Source: Candidatus Melainabacteria bacterium | Lineage (GTDB): Bacteria > Cyanobacteriota > Vampirovibrionia > Vampirovibrionales > Vampirovibrionaceae | Assembly: GCA_902168245.1 (NCBI GenBank) | Contig: CABHPA010000166.1 | Span: 1-37,790, forward strand | Reading direction: 5' to 3' | DNA: 37,790 bases | In this document: positions 9,931 through 18,873 of the stretch, in pieces | Layout: each line of letters starts with the position of its first letter | Numbering within the stretch: position 1 is the first letter of the stretch | The notes under the pieces: generated by a model | Seen by the model: the letters and a program-made list of their open reading frames with translations, nothing else | What the model was told of the DNA's origin: nothing | Database searches by the model: none | Position numbers and translations under genes: made by a program

Positions 9931-10377
9931 ATGACTGTAACCGTTACCACCGAAGAGGCCGCCTCCTACCGGCAGGTGATTACCGCCGCCAATCACACCG
10001 CATTTGCGGATATGTCCGTCGCTTCCGGCGGGGAAGGCACCGCCCCCGATCCGCATGATTTACTGCTGGCGGCCTGGGGTTCCTGCACGAACATGACCCT
10101 TCAGTTGTACGCCCGCCGAAAGGGCTGGCCGCTGGAAAAAGCGGAAACCACCCTACACGAGATCCGGGAGCCGGACGGCACGCTGATTCAAAAGGACATT
10201 CGGTTATGGGGCGACTTAACGCCCGAACAGGTGGACAGCCTGAAAGCCATTGCCGAAAAATGCCCCATCAACCAGTTGGTCATGGGTGGCAAAGGCCGTA
10301 TAAAACAGGTGGATAAAACGATTTCGCTGGTTACGGTCAGCAATGTGGCGGCTCGCCAGCCTTCCGTGGGGAACTGA
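9931..10377 (+). CDS. OsmC/Ohr-family peroxide-detoxifying protein
   Basis: OsmC-family proteins reduce organic or inorganic peroxides with a two-cysteine thiol mechanism. Start ATG 9931 is chosen because AAAGGA lies 6 bases upstream; an ATG five codons earlier lacks a site. The 148-residue product has the two redox cysteines, Cys52 (WGSCTNMT) and Cys111 (EKCPINQL). It also has the family's DPHDLLLAA segment ahead of the first cysteine. The C-terminus is about 15 residues past the family core. It sits in its own unit before a CsbD gene and near a KGG gene, so this area is rich in stress functions. Confidence 0.88.
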   Translation: MTVTVTTEEAASYRQVITAANHTAFADMSVASGGEGTAPDPHDLLLAAWGSCTNMTLQLYARRKGWPLEKAETTLHEIREPDGTLIQKDIRLWGDLTPEQVDSLKAIAEKCPINQLVMGGKGRIKQVDKTISLVTVSNVAARQPSVGN

Positions 10378-10538
10378 GGGCATGGAAAGCCGCCGTTTCG
10401 CCCGTCTATTAGTCAGCCGGTTGAAACCGTTGCAGCCCAATTAACCCATTTTTCACAATAAAAATAGCAGCCCAGGCAATTGCATCGGTTATATGCTTTT
10501 TTTATGCTCAGTTTGTTGAATGTGAGGAGGCGACACCC

Positions 10539-10733
10539 ATGGTGAATAAGACGAGCATGAAAGGCAACTGGAATATTGCCAAAGGCAAACTGAAAGAAGC
10601 GTTTGGCAATTTAACCGATGACGACCTGCTTTATCAGGAAGGCCAGGAGGATGAGCTATATGGGCGCATCCAGCGACGCATCGGCAAAAGCAAGGAAGAA
10701 GTGAAGAAACTGATCGAGAGCTTTTACCAATAG
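10539..10733 (+). CDS. CsbD-family stress protein
   Basis: A 64-residue hydrophilic protein matching CsbD: GNWNIAKGKLKEAFGNLTDDDLLYQEGQEDELYGRIQ is spread across residues 9-45, with the helix-forming KSKEEVKKLI near the end. (Key positions: the WxxxKGKxKExxGxLTDDD core.) CsbD is a sigma-B-controlled general stress protein in Bacillus and is widespread; its function is unknown. A strong GAGGAGG site lies 8 bases before ATG 10539. It is monocistronic. Confidence 0.92.
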   Translation: MVNKTSMKGNWNIAKGKLKEAFGNLTDDDLLYQEGQEDELYGRIQRRIGKSKEEVKKLIESFYQ

Positions 10734-10814
10734 TGTCTAACAATTCTCAACGGTTTCACACACGGCGTCACTACTAACCGGATGAGGCTGATTTTTTCTC
10801 TTAACTTAAAACGC

Positions 10815-10877
10815 AATCATCCCCTATGGGGCAAACGGGGGCTTTTATTCTGCCGCCTGGCCCTGTAGGGGATGATT
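10815..10877. repeat. 12-bp perfect inverted repeat around a 39-base loop
   Basis: AATCATCCCCTA (10815-10826) is the exact reverse complement of TAGGGGATGATT (10866-10877). The loop itself contains a CCCCTATGGGG palindrome that overlaps the left arm and G-rich and C-rich runs that could pair. It lies between the CsbD stop and the next start, so it could be a terminator without a long T-run or a leader structure. Confidence 0.5.
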
Positions 10878-10943
10878 TTCCTCCTAGATTCCTGCTTATC
10901 CCCATTTATTTTGTGTATTGCATTCATGAAGGATGAAATTAAA

Positions 10944-11732
10944 ATGGCAAGCGATAAAATTCTCATTGAAATTCCTCAGTTTACCTTGCTGCAAAACAGT
11001 GAGATTTTGCAGGGCAATAATGAACCCTATATTATTTCTGTTGTGACCAGTTATACTTCCTCTGGTCTGGTGAGGTTGTGCGTCAATCATATTCAATATG
11101 AGCGGATCAGGAAAAACCAGAGGATCACCTTTCCGGAGTCAGGTTTTGCTTTGTTCGGCCCTACCAGCCCGGATGAAATCTATAACCTGCATGTTCGCTT
11201 TATGGAAGCAGATCAAGATGCCCGGAAAGTAGGGGAAATTATTAACCGGGTAGTGGAGGATAGCAGCTTAACGGGCATTGCGAGCAAGATTCTGGCGGGT
11301 GTACCCTCCCCGGCTGGTATTTTATTTGATGTGGGCCGTGAGATTATGAAGCTGATTGGCACTGCGTTGCGAGCCAATCAGGATGACCTGCTGTATGAAT
11401 ACCAGACCGGCTTATTGAAGGATGATGTTACGAATTTCATCAACAAGAATTTTGTGGATGATATTAAAGATAATGATTGGATTTCATCTGGGGTGGTTTT
11501 CCGTCAGTATGGTGATGAGCCTATTTTGCAGCGTTACCGGGTAAAGAATATCAAACTTGAGAATATGCCGGAACACCCCGCATTTAATAATCCGTTGACG
11601 GGCTTAAAGACATTGAAAGCTTCTATTAAAGAGCCTTTGGCCAGTCGTATAGAAGTGGCCTCCCAGCGTTCCACTGACTCTAGGGTGCTGGCTGCATCCT
11701 TGCAGGACTTGCCTAGCGAAGCAAACGTATGA
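10944..11732 (+). CDS. Unknown AT-rich gene, possibly C2-like N-terminus
   Basis: I do not recognise this protein. The preferred start is ATG 10944 (262 residues) with AAGGA 10 bases upstream; ATG 10926 is also possible. Residues about 1-95 are strand-rich (ILIEIPQFTLLQ, YIISVVTSYTSSGLVRLCVNH), compatible with a beta-sandwich. Residues about 100-160 are helical with a glycine/alanine-rich segment (ASKILAGVPSPAGILFDVGREIMKL). The C-terminus is polar. There is no signal peptide. Base composition is clearly AT-richer than hemL next to it, which hints at separate acquisition. A shared terminator hairpin closes it against hemL. Confidence 0.7.
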   Translation: MASDKILIEIPQFTLLQNSEILQGNNEPYIISVVTSYTSSGLVRLCVNHIQYERIRKNQRITFPESGFALFGPTSPDEIYNLHVRFMEADQDARKVGEIINRVVEDSSLTGIASKILAGVPSPAGILFDVGREIMKLIGTALRANQDDLLYEYQTGLLKDDVTNFINKNFVDDIKDNDWISSGVVFRQYGDEPILQRYRVKNIKLENMPEHPAFNNPLTGLKTLKASIKEPLASRIEVASQRSTDSRVLAASLQDLPSEANV

Positions 11733-11750
11733 GCAGATACTGAATTCTGA

Positions 11751-11794
11751 CCAAAAAAGAGTGGCCTTATCTGATGGACAAGCCACTCTTTTGG
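11751..11794. terminator. Bidirectional terminator hairpin
   Basis: CCAAAAAAGAGTGGC (11751-11765) pairs with GCCACTCTTTTGG (11782-11794) around a 16-base loop. With A-runs on one arm and T-runs on the other it can terminate both the rightward unknown gene (stop 11732) and the leftward hemL (stop 11809). Confidence 0.75.
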
Positions 11795-11808
11795 TTTACA
11801 GATTGTTG

Positions 11809-13107
11809 TTATGAAAGCGCCTTATCCGCCGCTTCCAGGGTTTTGGCGATTTCTGCCTCGGTGTGGGCGAGTGAAACAAAGCCGGTTTCAAATTGGGAGG
11901 GGGCCAGGTATACGCCGTTGTCCAGCATGCCCCAGAAGAATCGATTGAAACGCTCCCGGTTGAATTGGCATACGTCTTGGTAATTTTTCACCGGGCCGTC
12001 GGTAAAAAACAGGGTGGTCATGGAACCGGCCTGGGTAATGTAGTGGGGAATCCCCTTGCGCGTGAGCAGGGCGGCTAATTCCTTGCCCAGCAGGGCGGTG
12101 GTTTTTTCCAGGGTTTCGTAAACGCCCGGCTGGTTCAGCAATTTCAATGTTTCCAGTCCTGCCGCCATGGCCAGGGGATTGCCGGATAACGTACCGGCCT
12201 GGTACATGGGGCCGTCTGGGGCCACTTGAGCCATAATCTTCCGTTTGCCGCCGTAAGCGCCCACCGGCAGCCCACCGCCGATGATTTTGCCCAAACAAGT
12301 GATGTCCGGCGTGACGCCAAACGCCTGTTGCGCGCCGCCCGCCGCTACCCGAAAGCCGGTCATCACCTCGTCAAAAATCAGGCAGGCGCCGGTTTCATCG
12401 GCCAGTTTGCGCAAGCCTTCCAGAAAACCCGGTTCCGGGGGAATACAACCCATGTTGCCCGCCACCGGCTCCAGTAGGATTCCGGCGACTTGCTGGGGAT
12501 ATTCCTCCAACAGCTTTTGCACGGATGCCAGATCATTGAACCGCGCGTTTAGCGTTTCAGAGGCGGTGGAGGCAGGAACCCCTGCGCTGTCCGGCACCCC
12601 GTGGGTGGATGCGCCGGAACCGGCCTTCACCAGCAAATAATCGGAATGGCCGTGGTAGCAGCCCTCAAATTTTATGATTTTGCTGCGCCCGGTATAGGCC
12701 CGCGCCAGGCGGATGGCGCTCATCACCGCCTCGGTGCCGGAATTGACGAAGCGCACTTTTTCGATGGAAGGCACCATGTCAATCACCAGTTGGGCCAGTT
12801 CGGTTTCAATTAAAGTGGGTGCGCCAAAGCTGGTGCCGAGTTCCGCCGCCTGCTGAATGCGTTGAATGACCTGTGGGTGGGCATGCCCCAGAATGGCCGG
12901 TCCCCAGGTGCCGACGTAATCGACGTACTGGTTGCCGTCAATGTCCCATAGGTAAGCGCCCTTGGCCCGCTCAATAAAAACAGGGTTGCCGCCGACCGAC
13001 TTGAAAGCCCGAACCGGGCTGTTTACCCCGCCGGGCAGGACTTTACAGGCTTCCTCAAAAGCCGCCTCGGAGCGGGTTCGCTTGCTCTGCGCCACGGATG
13101 GGTTCAT
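11809..13107 (-). CDS. hemL: Glutamate-1-semialdehyde 2,1-aminomutase
   Basis: HemL isomerises glutamate-1-semialdehyde to 5-aminolevulinate, the last step of the C5 route to haem. The 432-residue product is full length. It keeps the PLP lysine Lys274 ([17 protein letters not shown]), the phosphate-binding [11 protein letters not shown], the EGCYHGHSD segment and the [10 protein letters not shown] aspartate. The terminal half is the usual aminotransferase small domain. A ribosome-binding site AAGGA lies 8 bases before ATG 13107. The minus strand carries CTGAAA, a 17-base spacer and TAAAAT (13143-13171), a possible promoter. No other haem gene is adjacent. Confidence 0.96.
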   Translation of the reverse strand: MNPSVAQSKRTRSEAAFEEACKVLPGGVNSPVRAFKSVGGNPVFIERAKGAYLWDIDGNQYVDYVGTWGPAILGHAHPQVIQRIQQAAELGTSFGAPTLIETELAQLVIDMVPSIEKVRFVNSGTEAVMSAIRLARAYTGRSKIIKFEGCYHGHSDYLLVKAGSGASTHGVPDSAGVPASTASETLNARFNDLASVQKLLEEYPQQVAGILLEPVAGNMGCIPPEPGFLEGLRKLADETGACLIFDEVMTGFRVAAGGAQQAFGVTPDITCLGKIIGGGLPVGAYGGKRKIMAQVAPDGPMYQAGTLSGNPLAMAAGLETLKLLNQPGVYETLEKTTALLGKELAALLTRKGIPHYITQAGSMTTLFFTDGPVKNYQDVCQFNRERFNRFFWGMLDNGVYLAPSQFETGFVSLAHTEAEIAKTLEAADKALS

Positions 13108-13228
13108 GGGCCGTTTCCTTTATGCAAAATGACGATAGCGCCATTTTACCCCGAACCCGCCGGATTTTCAGGGCCGTTCCGGTAGCCCTGCCGGATGCTC
13201 TACCGGGTACGCGCTTGCTGGATTGCCG

Positions 13229-13945
13229 CTAGGCGGACGCCTTGCCCTTGGAAATATGGCGGGCCTGCTTGGCGGGAATCAACACTTCGCTGGCAATGTC
13301 CTTCAGGAATTGCAGCGCTTCCATGTCCCGGTTAATGGCCGCTTTCAGGGCCAGCATGTCTTCCGCTTTCATTTTATAAACTTCCGCGCCAATCTGGCCG
13401 TTATTCTCGTTCCAGAACTTGCGGTACAGGCGTTGTGACCGTTCGCAGTAGCCCCGCATGCCGGAACGGAAGGCCAGCCAGTGATGGAGCTGATGCGAAA
13501 TAAACCCCACCGTGAATAACGGTCGGGTTAAAACAAACACGCCATGGTTGAAATGACAGTCTGGTTTTTTGTCCTGCTTTCCCTGCGGATGCGATCGGAG
13601 CGAGGGAAACCGGAACACCTGAAAACTGGACTGCAATTTTAAAAACTGTTGCAACAATTGGTATCGCCTGCCCTTGGCCGGTGGGATGAAGCCCGGCTCA
13701 AAGCCCAGCGCCCACAGGCAGAAATGCTGGAACAGGCCGCGCCCGAACACGTAAACCGGCGTCTGGTGCCGCTCGATAAATTCGGCCAGCAACGCCGGAT
13801 CGGTATAATGCGCCTTAATGGCGTCCCGCGCAATGTCGGCGACGGCCATCACTTGCTTTCGGGTCTCCGCCACCAGCTTGAAGGTATCGACCTCCGGCAG
13901 GATGGGGTTGTCATGACCCATGCCGTTATTTGGATTGGCGACCAC
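13229..13945 (-). CDS. Unknown 238-residue protein
   Basis: Not recognised. The frame starts at GTG 13945 with GGGGGA about 7 bases upstream; an ATG eight codons later is an alternative. The N-terminal third is helical (FKLVAETRKQVMAVADIARDAIKAHY). The middle is aromatic and hydrophobic (VYVFGRGLFQHFCLWALGF) and ends with a His-rich run (SHQLHHW). The C-terminal 70 residues form charged helices (AEDMLALKAAINRDMEAL) and finish with a basic tail. There is no signal peptide. It is separate from hemL (121 bases) and is preceded by a long AT-rich gap. Confidence 0.65.
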   Translation of the reverse strand: MVANPNNGMGHDNPILPEVDTFKLVAETRKQVMAVADIARDAIKAHYTDPALLAEFIERHQTPVYVFGRGLFQHFCLWALGFEPGFIPPAKGRRYQLLQQFLKLQSSFQVFRFPSLRSHPQGKQDKKPDCHFNHGVFVLTRPLFTVGFISHQLHHWLAFRSGMRGYCERSQRLYRKFWNENNGQIGAEVYKMKAEDMLALKAAINRDMEALQFLKDIASEVLIPAKQARHISKGKASA

Positions 13946-14400
13946 TGTAAATCCCCCGTGCCGACGACAGACCTTATTGTTCCCCGATTGACCCGGCTAT
14001 GCCTTGAATGACCCGGACATTCCCGGTGTTTTTGAAAAAGTGGTTTCAAAAAAGGTGATTCTGAAAATTTTTTCAAACCCGGCCTATGTTTTGTCGCTTG
14101 TTGTCGAGTCCTGTTTGGTTCAAGACCAGCCTATGTCTTTCCCTGTGCTTGCATAAAAACAAAAATCAACAGTTTTGTGCGAGGGATGCACCAAAATAAT
14201 AACGAAATGTGAATCACTTCCTTCTCATGGCGCTGGTTTGCTCATCTGAGTGATTGTAAAGAAAAATATACGGTAGAAAAGATAACTGTCACTGGAATGT
14301 CGAAAGTTGTTTTTGTATTAATACATTAGGGAACTAGGGAAAGCCGTGCGCCTGTCCATTGGCGTATTGGTGGTGATGTGCAGGGGTATCGCAATTTATT
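13946..14400. other. 455-bp AT-rich intergenic region between divergent genes
   Basis: No open frame of gene quality. The right part (about 14140-14330) is strongly AT-rich and should hold the promoter of the 822-residue protein gene; TTGTTTTTG and TATTAATACATTA around 14307-14327 are candidates but spacing is poor. Nothing else is recognisable. Confidence 0.5.
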
Positions 14401-16869
14401 ATGAGCATGGGACCGTCTTGGGATAATCCGTTTCCGGGGAACTATCAGCCATTTCCCGGTCTGTACGGCAATGGCGCTCTGGCTCCGGGCGTTGTCTCCC
14501 CGTCGCTTGGCGTCACCCCGCCGGAAGATTCCTTTGAGAAACAGGACAAGAAAGAATCTGAAGAAAAACAGCACCCCTGGTATGTGGGTTTTGCCAAGGA
14601 AGCCCTGAAAACCGGCCTAACGGTTGGGGCCAGCGTACTGGGCGGCATGTTCGGCGGGGTGCCGGGAGCCATTGCCGCCGGTGCTGCGGCGTCTGGCCTA
14701 GTGAATGCGGTGGATCAGAAAGTTTCCAAGGGTAAAATCGACTGGGGTTCCGTGCTGATAGACGCCGCCCTGGGGACGATTCCCGGCGGGGTAGGCAGCG
14801 CCGTGGTGCGCACTGGGGAAAAGGCGATCGCCAAATTCACCGGTAAGGAACTGGCCGAAAAAGCGGCGGAGCGCACCCTGAAGCGAGCTGCGGTCGAAGG
14901 CGCGGCAGATGGCGCGTTAATGGGCTATGTGGGCGGCACTGCGCAGGAAGGCTACCAGAATTACAAGGAAACCGGCCACGTGAATTTAGGCCAGGCCAGC
15001 AAGGACGGCCTGGATTCGATACTGCCAGGCATGCTGGGCGGCGCGTTTGCCGGTAGCGCCTTTACAGCATTGGGCCGCAGGATGCAACAGCACCGGGAGG
15101 CCAAGGCGTACAAAGCCTCTGTGAAAGAACCTGTGCCGGAGCATTTGCAGCAGTTGAAGCCTCCAAAAATAAGCCAGGCCAACCGGCTGGCGGGTACCTT
15201 CCTGCTGAAGCCCTCTGAAGATCCGCTGCTCTATAACTTCCGAAAAGTGGACGAGCATGTTTACCGGGGCGGCATGCCGGATTCTGGCGAAGCCTTCCAC
15301 CGCCTCAAGCACGAGTACGGCGTGGATACCATTATCGACCTGCGCGGCCTGGAAACCACTGAGCAGGCCCACATAGACTATGAGGCGGCCTGGGCCGAGC
15401 ACAAAGGCATGGAGCATGTGTGGATTCCCATGGATTCCACCAAGGCGCCTACCCATGCGCAGTTGCAATGCCTTTTTACCGTCATTGAGCGAGCTAGGCA
15501 GTCCGGGGGCAAGGTTTACGTGCATTGCAAGCACGGCATCGATCGCACCGGCTCCGCCATTCATGCTTACGAAGTCCTCAGCGGCAAGTCCCAGGCGGAC
15601 GCCTACCGGAACATGCAGGAAAATGGCTTCAACTGGTTCCACGCCAGAAGCCGCCCGGAGCAGCAAGACTTTGCCCTGGGCGATGACTTGCCGGACATTG
15701 TCCACAAAGCCCATTCCGGCGCCAAGGTGGGAATTGAGGCTGAAAACCGGCTGCTGGGGCACCAGATTTCCAAAAGCGACTATCTCCGGATTTCCGATTG
15801 GCTGGAAGCGGGTGAGGTCACTAAGGCCGAAAATCTTTTATTCGCCAGGGTGCCGGATCGCGTCCGTATTTTCAAAGAACCCCCGCCCAAGCCGGTAAAG
15901 CCCAAACAGTCCAAAGCCGGGGATCAGTTCGTTAAAAGCGGCACGGGTTCCACCACCAAGACCGACCCCGTCACGGAAACCGAGACAGAGACTGAACTGG
16001 GAACCGGAACTAAGACCGATACTGGCAGCCAAGTAACCCAATTGCCCAAAAAACTCACCTTGAGTACGCCTAAGCCCATCGGCAAAAAGAAAGGCGCAAC
16101 CCATGGCACGGGCCTGGATGATGCCGGGGATGATGGGTTGAGCGGCAAGACGACTGGCAAAAGCGGTAAAACCGGAAAGACCGGAAAAACCAGCAGTAAG
16201 ACGCCGCCAGTGGCGGTAGGCCCGCTGACTACCCGCGAGCTGTTTGGCCCGAACCTGACCAATATTCGCTTCAGCCAGAACGGCGGCAATACCTGCTACC
16301 TGCTTTCGGCGCTGGATAATATTTTCCACCACCCGCAGGGCCAGCGGATTTTGAATCTGATTCGTTTTGAGAAGACCCGAAACGGCTACAACGTCAAGTT
16401 CCCTGGGCAACCAAATTCCATTCACGTTCTGGAATCAGAACTGGGCGGGCGGGGCGTGATTTCCGCCAACAAGGGCGTGCAGGTGCTGGAGCAGGCGTAT
16501 CTTAAAATTCCGGGGGTGCGCTACGGGGAGTTTGACCGAACCAACAACGCCATGCAGCGAATTTTCGGCAGACGGCTGGAACGGGCCGAAAACACCATTG
16601 GCATTGGCATTGATGAATCCAGCCAGATGGCCCCGTTGGTGCATGATTACGCCGATCTCTGGACGGCGACCAGTATTGTCAGGAATCGCGCGGGCCACCC
16701 GACCGGCACAGGCGTACATTATTATTCCCTGCGGCTGAACCCGCGGAATCCCGAGCAGGTGCAAGTGGTTAATCCGTACGATACGGGACGGGTATCCACC
16801 ACTTACAACCGGATTGCTGACCTGGAAAACAATTATCAGGTGGAGCTGAACCGGATTCGGTTCCATTAA
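14401..16869 (+). CDS. Multidomain effector-like protein: phosphatase plus calpain-like protease
   Basis: An 822-residue protein with three blocks. Residues 1-60 are Pro/Gly-rich. Residues about 70-230 include glycine/alanine-rich membrane-active-looking stretches (VGASVLGGMFGG, then AGAAASG). Residues about 270-430 form a tyrosine/dual-specificity phosphatase-like domain with VIDLRG-type entry (IIDLRGLE), candidate acid Asp345 and the P-loop HCKHGIDRTG (Cys376, Arg382). Residues about 500-605 are a Thr/Lys/Gly-rich linker with TET and GKT repeats. Residues about 610-822 resemble calpain/papain-like proteases: Gln626, Cys632 (GGNTCYLLSAL), His773 (GVHYYSL) and Asn791 (VVNPYDTG). All key residues are present, so both enzymes may be active. 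There is no classical signal peptide and no clear ribosome-binding site. Substrates are unknown. Confidence 0.8.
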   Translation: MSMGPSWDNPFPGNYQPFPGLYGNGALAPGVVSPSLGVTPPEDSFEKQDKKESEEKQHPWYVGFAKEALKTGLTVGASVLGGMFGGVPGAIAAGAAASGLVNAVDQKVSKGKIDWGSVLIDAALGTIPGGVGSAVVRTGEKAIAKFTGKELAEKAAERTLKRAAVEGAADGALMGYVGGTAQEGYQNYKETGHVNLGQASKDGLDSILPGMLGGAFAGSAFTALGRRMQQHREAKAYKASVKEPVPEHLQQLKPPKISQANRLAGTFLLKPSEDPLLYNFRKVDEHVYRGGMPDSGEAFHRLKHEYGVDTIIDLRGLETTEQAHIDYEAAWAEHKGMEHVWIPMDSTKAPTHAQLQCLFTVIERARQSGGKVYVHCKHGIDRTGSAIHAYEVLSGKSQADAYRNMQENGFNWFHARSRPEQQDFALGDDLPDIVHKAHSGAKVGIEAENRLLGHQISKSDYLRISDWLEAGEVTKAENLLFARVPDRVRIFKEPPPKPVKPKQSKAGDQFVKSGTGSTTKTDPVTETETETELGTGTKTDTGSQVTQLPKKLTLSTPKPIGKKKGATHGTGLDDAGDDGLSGKTTGKSGKTGKTGKTSSKTPPVAVGPLTTRELFGPNLTNIRFSQNGGNTCYLLSALDNIFHHPQGQRILNLIRFEKTRNGYNVKFPGQPNSIHVLESELGGRGVISANKGVQVLEQAYLKIPGVRYGEFDRTNNAMQRIFGRRLERAENTIGIGIDESSQMAPLVHDYADLWTATSIVRNRAGHPTGTGVHYYSLRLNPRNPEQVQVVNPYDTGRVSTTYNRIADLENNYQVELNRIRFH

Positions 16870-16887
16870 AAATCGCGTGGGCGTGAG

Positions 16888-17733
16888 TTAGTTTTTTCCA
16901 CCAAAGGCCAAATCCTTGGCCAGCTTCAGGGTGGGGAAGTGATCCATTAGCCAGCCGATCAGCTTGAAGGGCCATTTTAGGGGGCCGGGAAGCACGTTGG
17001 AGATTTTTTCAAGGATGCGGCCCACGCCGGGCAGGAAGAATTGATAGAACCAGAAGCTGACGCCGCCCTTGGCCCCGGCCTTGACCACGCCGCCCACGGA
17101 GTCGGCATGCGCCATGTTGCTGTACATTTTGGCCTTCAGGAAGTTGGGGTTGTTTAAAATGCGGCCCACGTAACCAGTTTGGGACAATTTCAGCCGGTTC
17201 AGCAGGAAATTGGCGATGCCCTGGAACCGGCTGACCTTGATGTTCAGCGTATCGTCGATCACCTGATTCCATTTGTCCACCAATTCGCCTTTTTGCAAGC
17301 CTTCCCGGTTGCGCAGGGCCGTTCTGAAGTCATGGATGGACTTCATGTGCGTGGGCAGCCTGGAATGATCCACATCCCGCGAAATATAACGCCCAAACGC
17401 GCCCGAAATCGGCGAAAGCACCATGCCGCCCAGTGTGATGACCCAGCCCAACGGCCCGGCCAGAAAAGCGAAACCCATCGCGGGCGGCACAATGTCCTCA
17501 AAGAAAATGCCCATTGCGGCCCGGCTGCGATCGCCTAAAAAACGGCTGAAGAGGGTCGGCTTGCCGATGGGTCGGGGCGGCGGGCCAGGGGCGGGGTCTG
17601 TCGCGGTTGCTTGGTTGCTGGCCCCAAAACGAGGATAGGCCAAGTTTGAAGCATAGGAAACAGCCGGGTTTTGCCGGGGCCGAAGCGGGGCCGGGTATGA
17701 GGCGAATTGTCCGGATGGCGGGATGCGGGACAT
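16888..17733 (-). CDS. Unknown protein with hydrophobic segments, convergent to the effector-like gene
   Basis: A 281-residue protein that I do not recognise. Residues 1-60 are Pro/Ala/Arg-rich and look disordered (contains YPRFGASNQA). A long hydrophobic, glycine-rich stretch follows at about 80-115 (PPAMGFAFLAGPLGWVITLGG), then a charged helical middle, and another hydrophobic region at about 225-255 (GVSFWFYQFFLPGVGRIL). It could be membrane-associated. Its stop lies 18 bases from the stop of the 822-residue protein gene, on the opposite strand. AAGGAG sits 13 bases before ATG 17733. Whether it partners with the neighbour is unknown. Confidence 0.7.
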   Translation of the reverse strand: MSRIPPSGQFASYPAPLRPRQNPAVSYASNLAYPRFGASNQATATDPAPGPPPRPIGKPTLFSRFLGDRSRAAMGIFFEDIVPPAMGFAFLAGPLGWVITLGGMVLSPISGAFGRYISRDVDHSRLPTHMKSIHDFRTALRNREGLQKGELVDKWNQVIDDTLNIKVSRFQGIANFLLNRLKLSQTGYVGRILNNPNFLKAKMYSNMAHADSVGGVVKAGAKGGVSFWFYQFFLPGVGRILEKISNVLPGPLKWPFKLIGWLMDHFPTLKLAKDLAFGGKN

Positions 17734-17837
17734 AACGGCTAAGGGGCTCCTTGCCAGGGCTGGGGCGATTGGATCTTGCGGGATAAAACCCGCTGAACCC
17801 CTGTTTGTGTGGAAGTGTTAAGAATTATTGCAAGCCG

Positions 17838-18830
17838 CTACAACAGGCCATGTTGTCGGTACCAATGGGCGGTTTTGGCCAAGCCTTCCTCAAAACCGTA
17901 AGTGGGGCGGTATCCGGTCAGGCGATACCATTTGTCCGGGGCACAGGCGAAAAAGTCCTCAAACAGGATTCGCAGCAGCAGGTTGTCCGGTTGCTGGCGA
18001 TACCACAGGCTCCGGTATCGCGCCAGCTCCGCATCGGATAACGCCAGGGGTTTGAAGTCGGCGCCTACCGCTTTGGCTAGGGCCGCATAGGCGTCCGCCA
18101 CCCGCACCGGGGCGGGGTTGCTCACGAAAAACGACTCGTTTTCCACGTTGGGATGATGCGTGGCCAGCCAGATCATCTCGGCCAGATCTTCCGCGTATAC
18201 TTCGCTGGCCCGGCCCGGAAACGGGAAGCGGGTGTAGCTTTTCCCGGCGGCCATGTGGTGAATCAGCCGATCCATGCTGGAATTGGTTCGGGGAAAGGGG
18301 CCGTAAATGTAGGCGGGCCGCAAAATGGCGTAGGGCAGACCGGATTGGATCACCCATTCTTCCGCCATCAGCTTGGACTTGCCGTAGTCCGTGTTGGGGT
18401 GCGGGGGGGATTCCTCGGTCAGCGGGCCGACCGCCAGTTGATCCATGGGCCGGTCAATTGCGGAAATGCTGCCCACAAACACCAGGCGTTGCAGTTTATC
18501 ACTACTGGATAGGGCGTTAAGCAGGTTTTGGGTGGCGTCCGTGTTCATCCGGTAGAATTCTGGCCCGTTCCGCAGGCTGACCAATGCAGCGGCATGTACC
18601 ACCCGCTCAGCCTGTTTCAGATGGCTTTGGTAAGTATCCGGCTCCAGCAAGTCCCCGGCGATCCAGTTGATACGCTTGTTGATGTTTGGGGGCATGGTTT
18701 GCCATTGGGCCTGCGCCTTTTGCGGATCTCGCACCAGGCAGTCGATTTGCGCGTCCGGCTCATGCCGCACCAGCCAGTCCAGAAAATTCCGGCCCACAAA
18801 GCCCGTCGCGCCGGTCAGGAATACTTTCAT
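17838..18830 (-). CDS. NAD-dependent epimerase/dehydratase (extended SDR)
   Basis: A 330-residue extended short-chain dehydrogenase. The Rossmann motif TGATGFVG is at residues 6-13, the catalytic Tyr149/Lys153 in DYGKSK, and Ser121 in VGSISAID. NVDAT-type helix (MNTDATQNLL) and the RPAYIYGP segment are typical. Such enzymes act on nucleotide sugars, 3-beta-hydroxysteroids or dihydroflavonol-like substrates. Length and the C-terminal pattern (LTGYRPTYGFEEGL) fit the 3-beta-HSD/DFR-like group, but the substrate cannot be read. ATG 18830 has an AAGG site upstream. It is 43 bases downstream of a membrane-protein gene on the same strand. Confidence 0.85.
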   Translation of the reverse strand: MKVFLTGATGFVGRNFLDWLVRHEPDAQIDCLVRDPQKAQAQWQTMPPNINKRINWIAGDLLEPDTYQSHLKQAERVVHAAALVSLRNGPEFYRMNTDATQNLLNALSSSDKLQRLVFVGSISAIDRPMDQLAVGPLTEESPPHPNTDYGKSKLMAEEWVIQSGLPYAILRPAYIYGPFPRTNSSMDRLIHHMAAGKSYTRFPFPGRASEVYAEDLAEMIWLATHHPNVENESFFVSNPAPVRVADAYAALAKAVGADFKPLALSDAELARYRSLWYRQQPDNLLLRILFEDFFACAPDKWYRLTGYRPTYGFEEGLAKTAHWYRQHGLL

Positions 18831-18873
18831 CGTTTCTAACCTTGTTTAACCAAACGTCTAACCAAATTTTATT

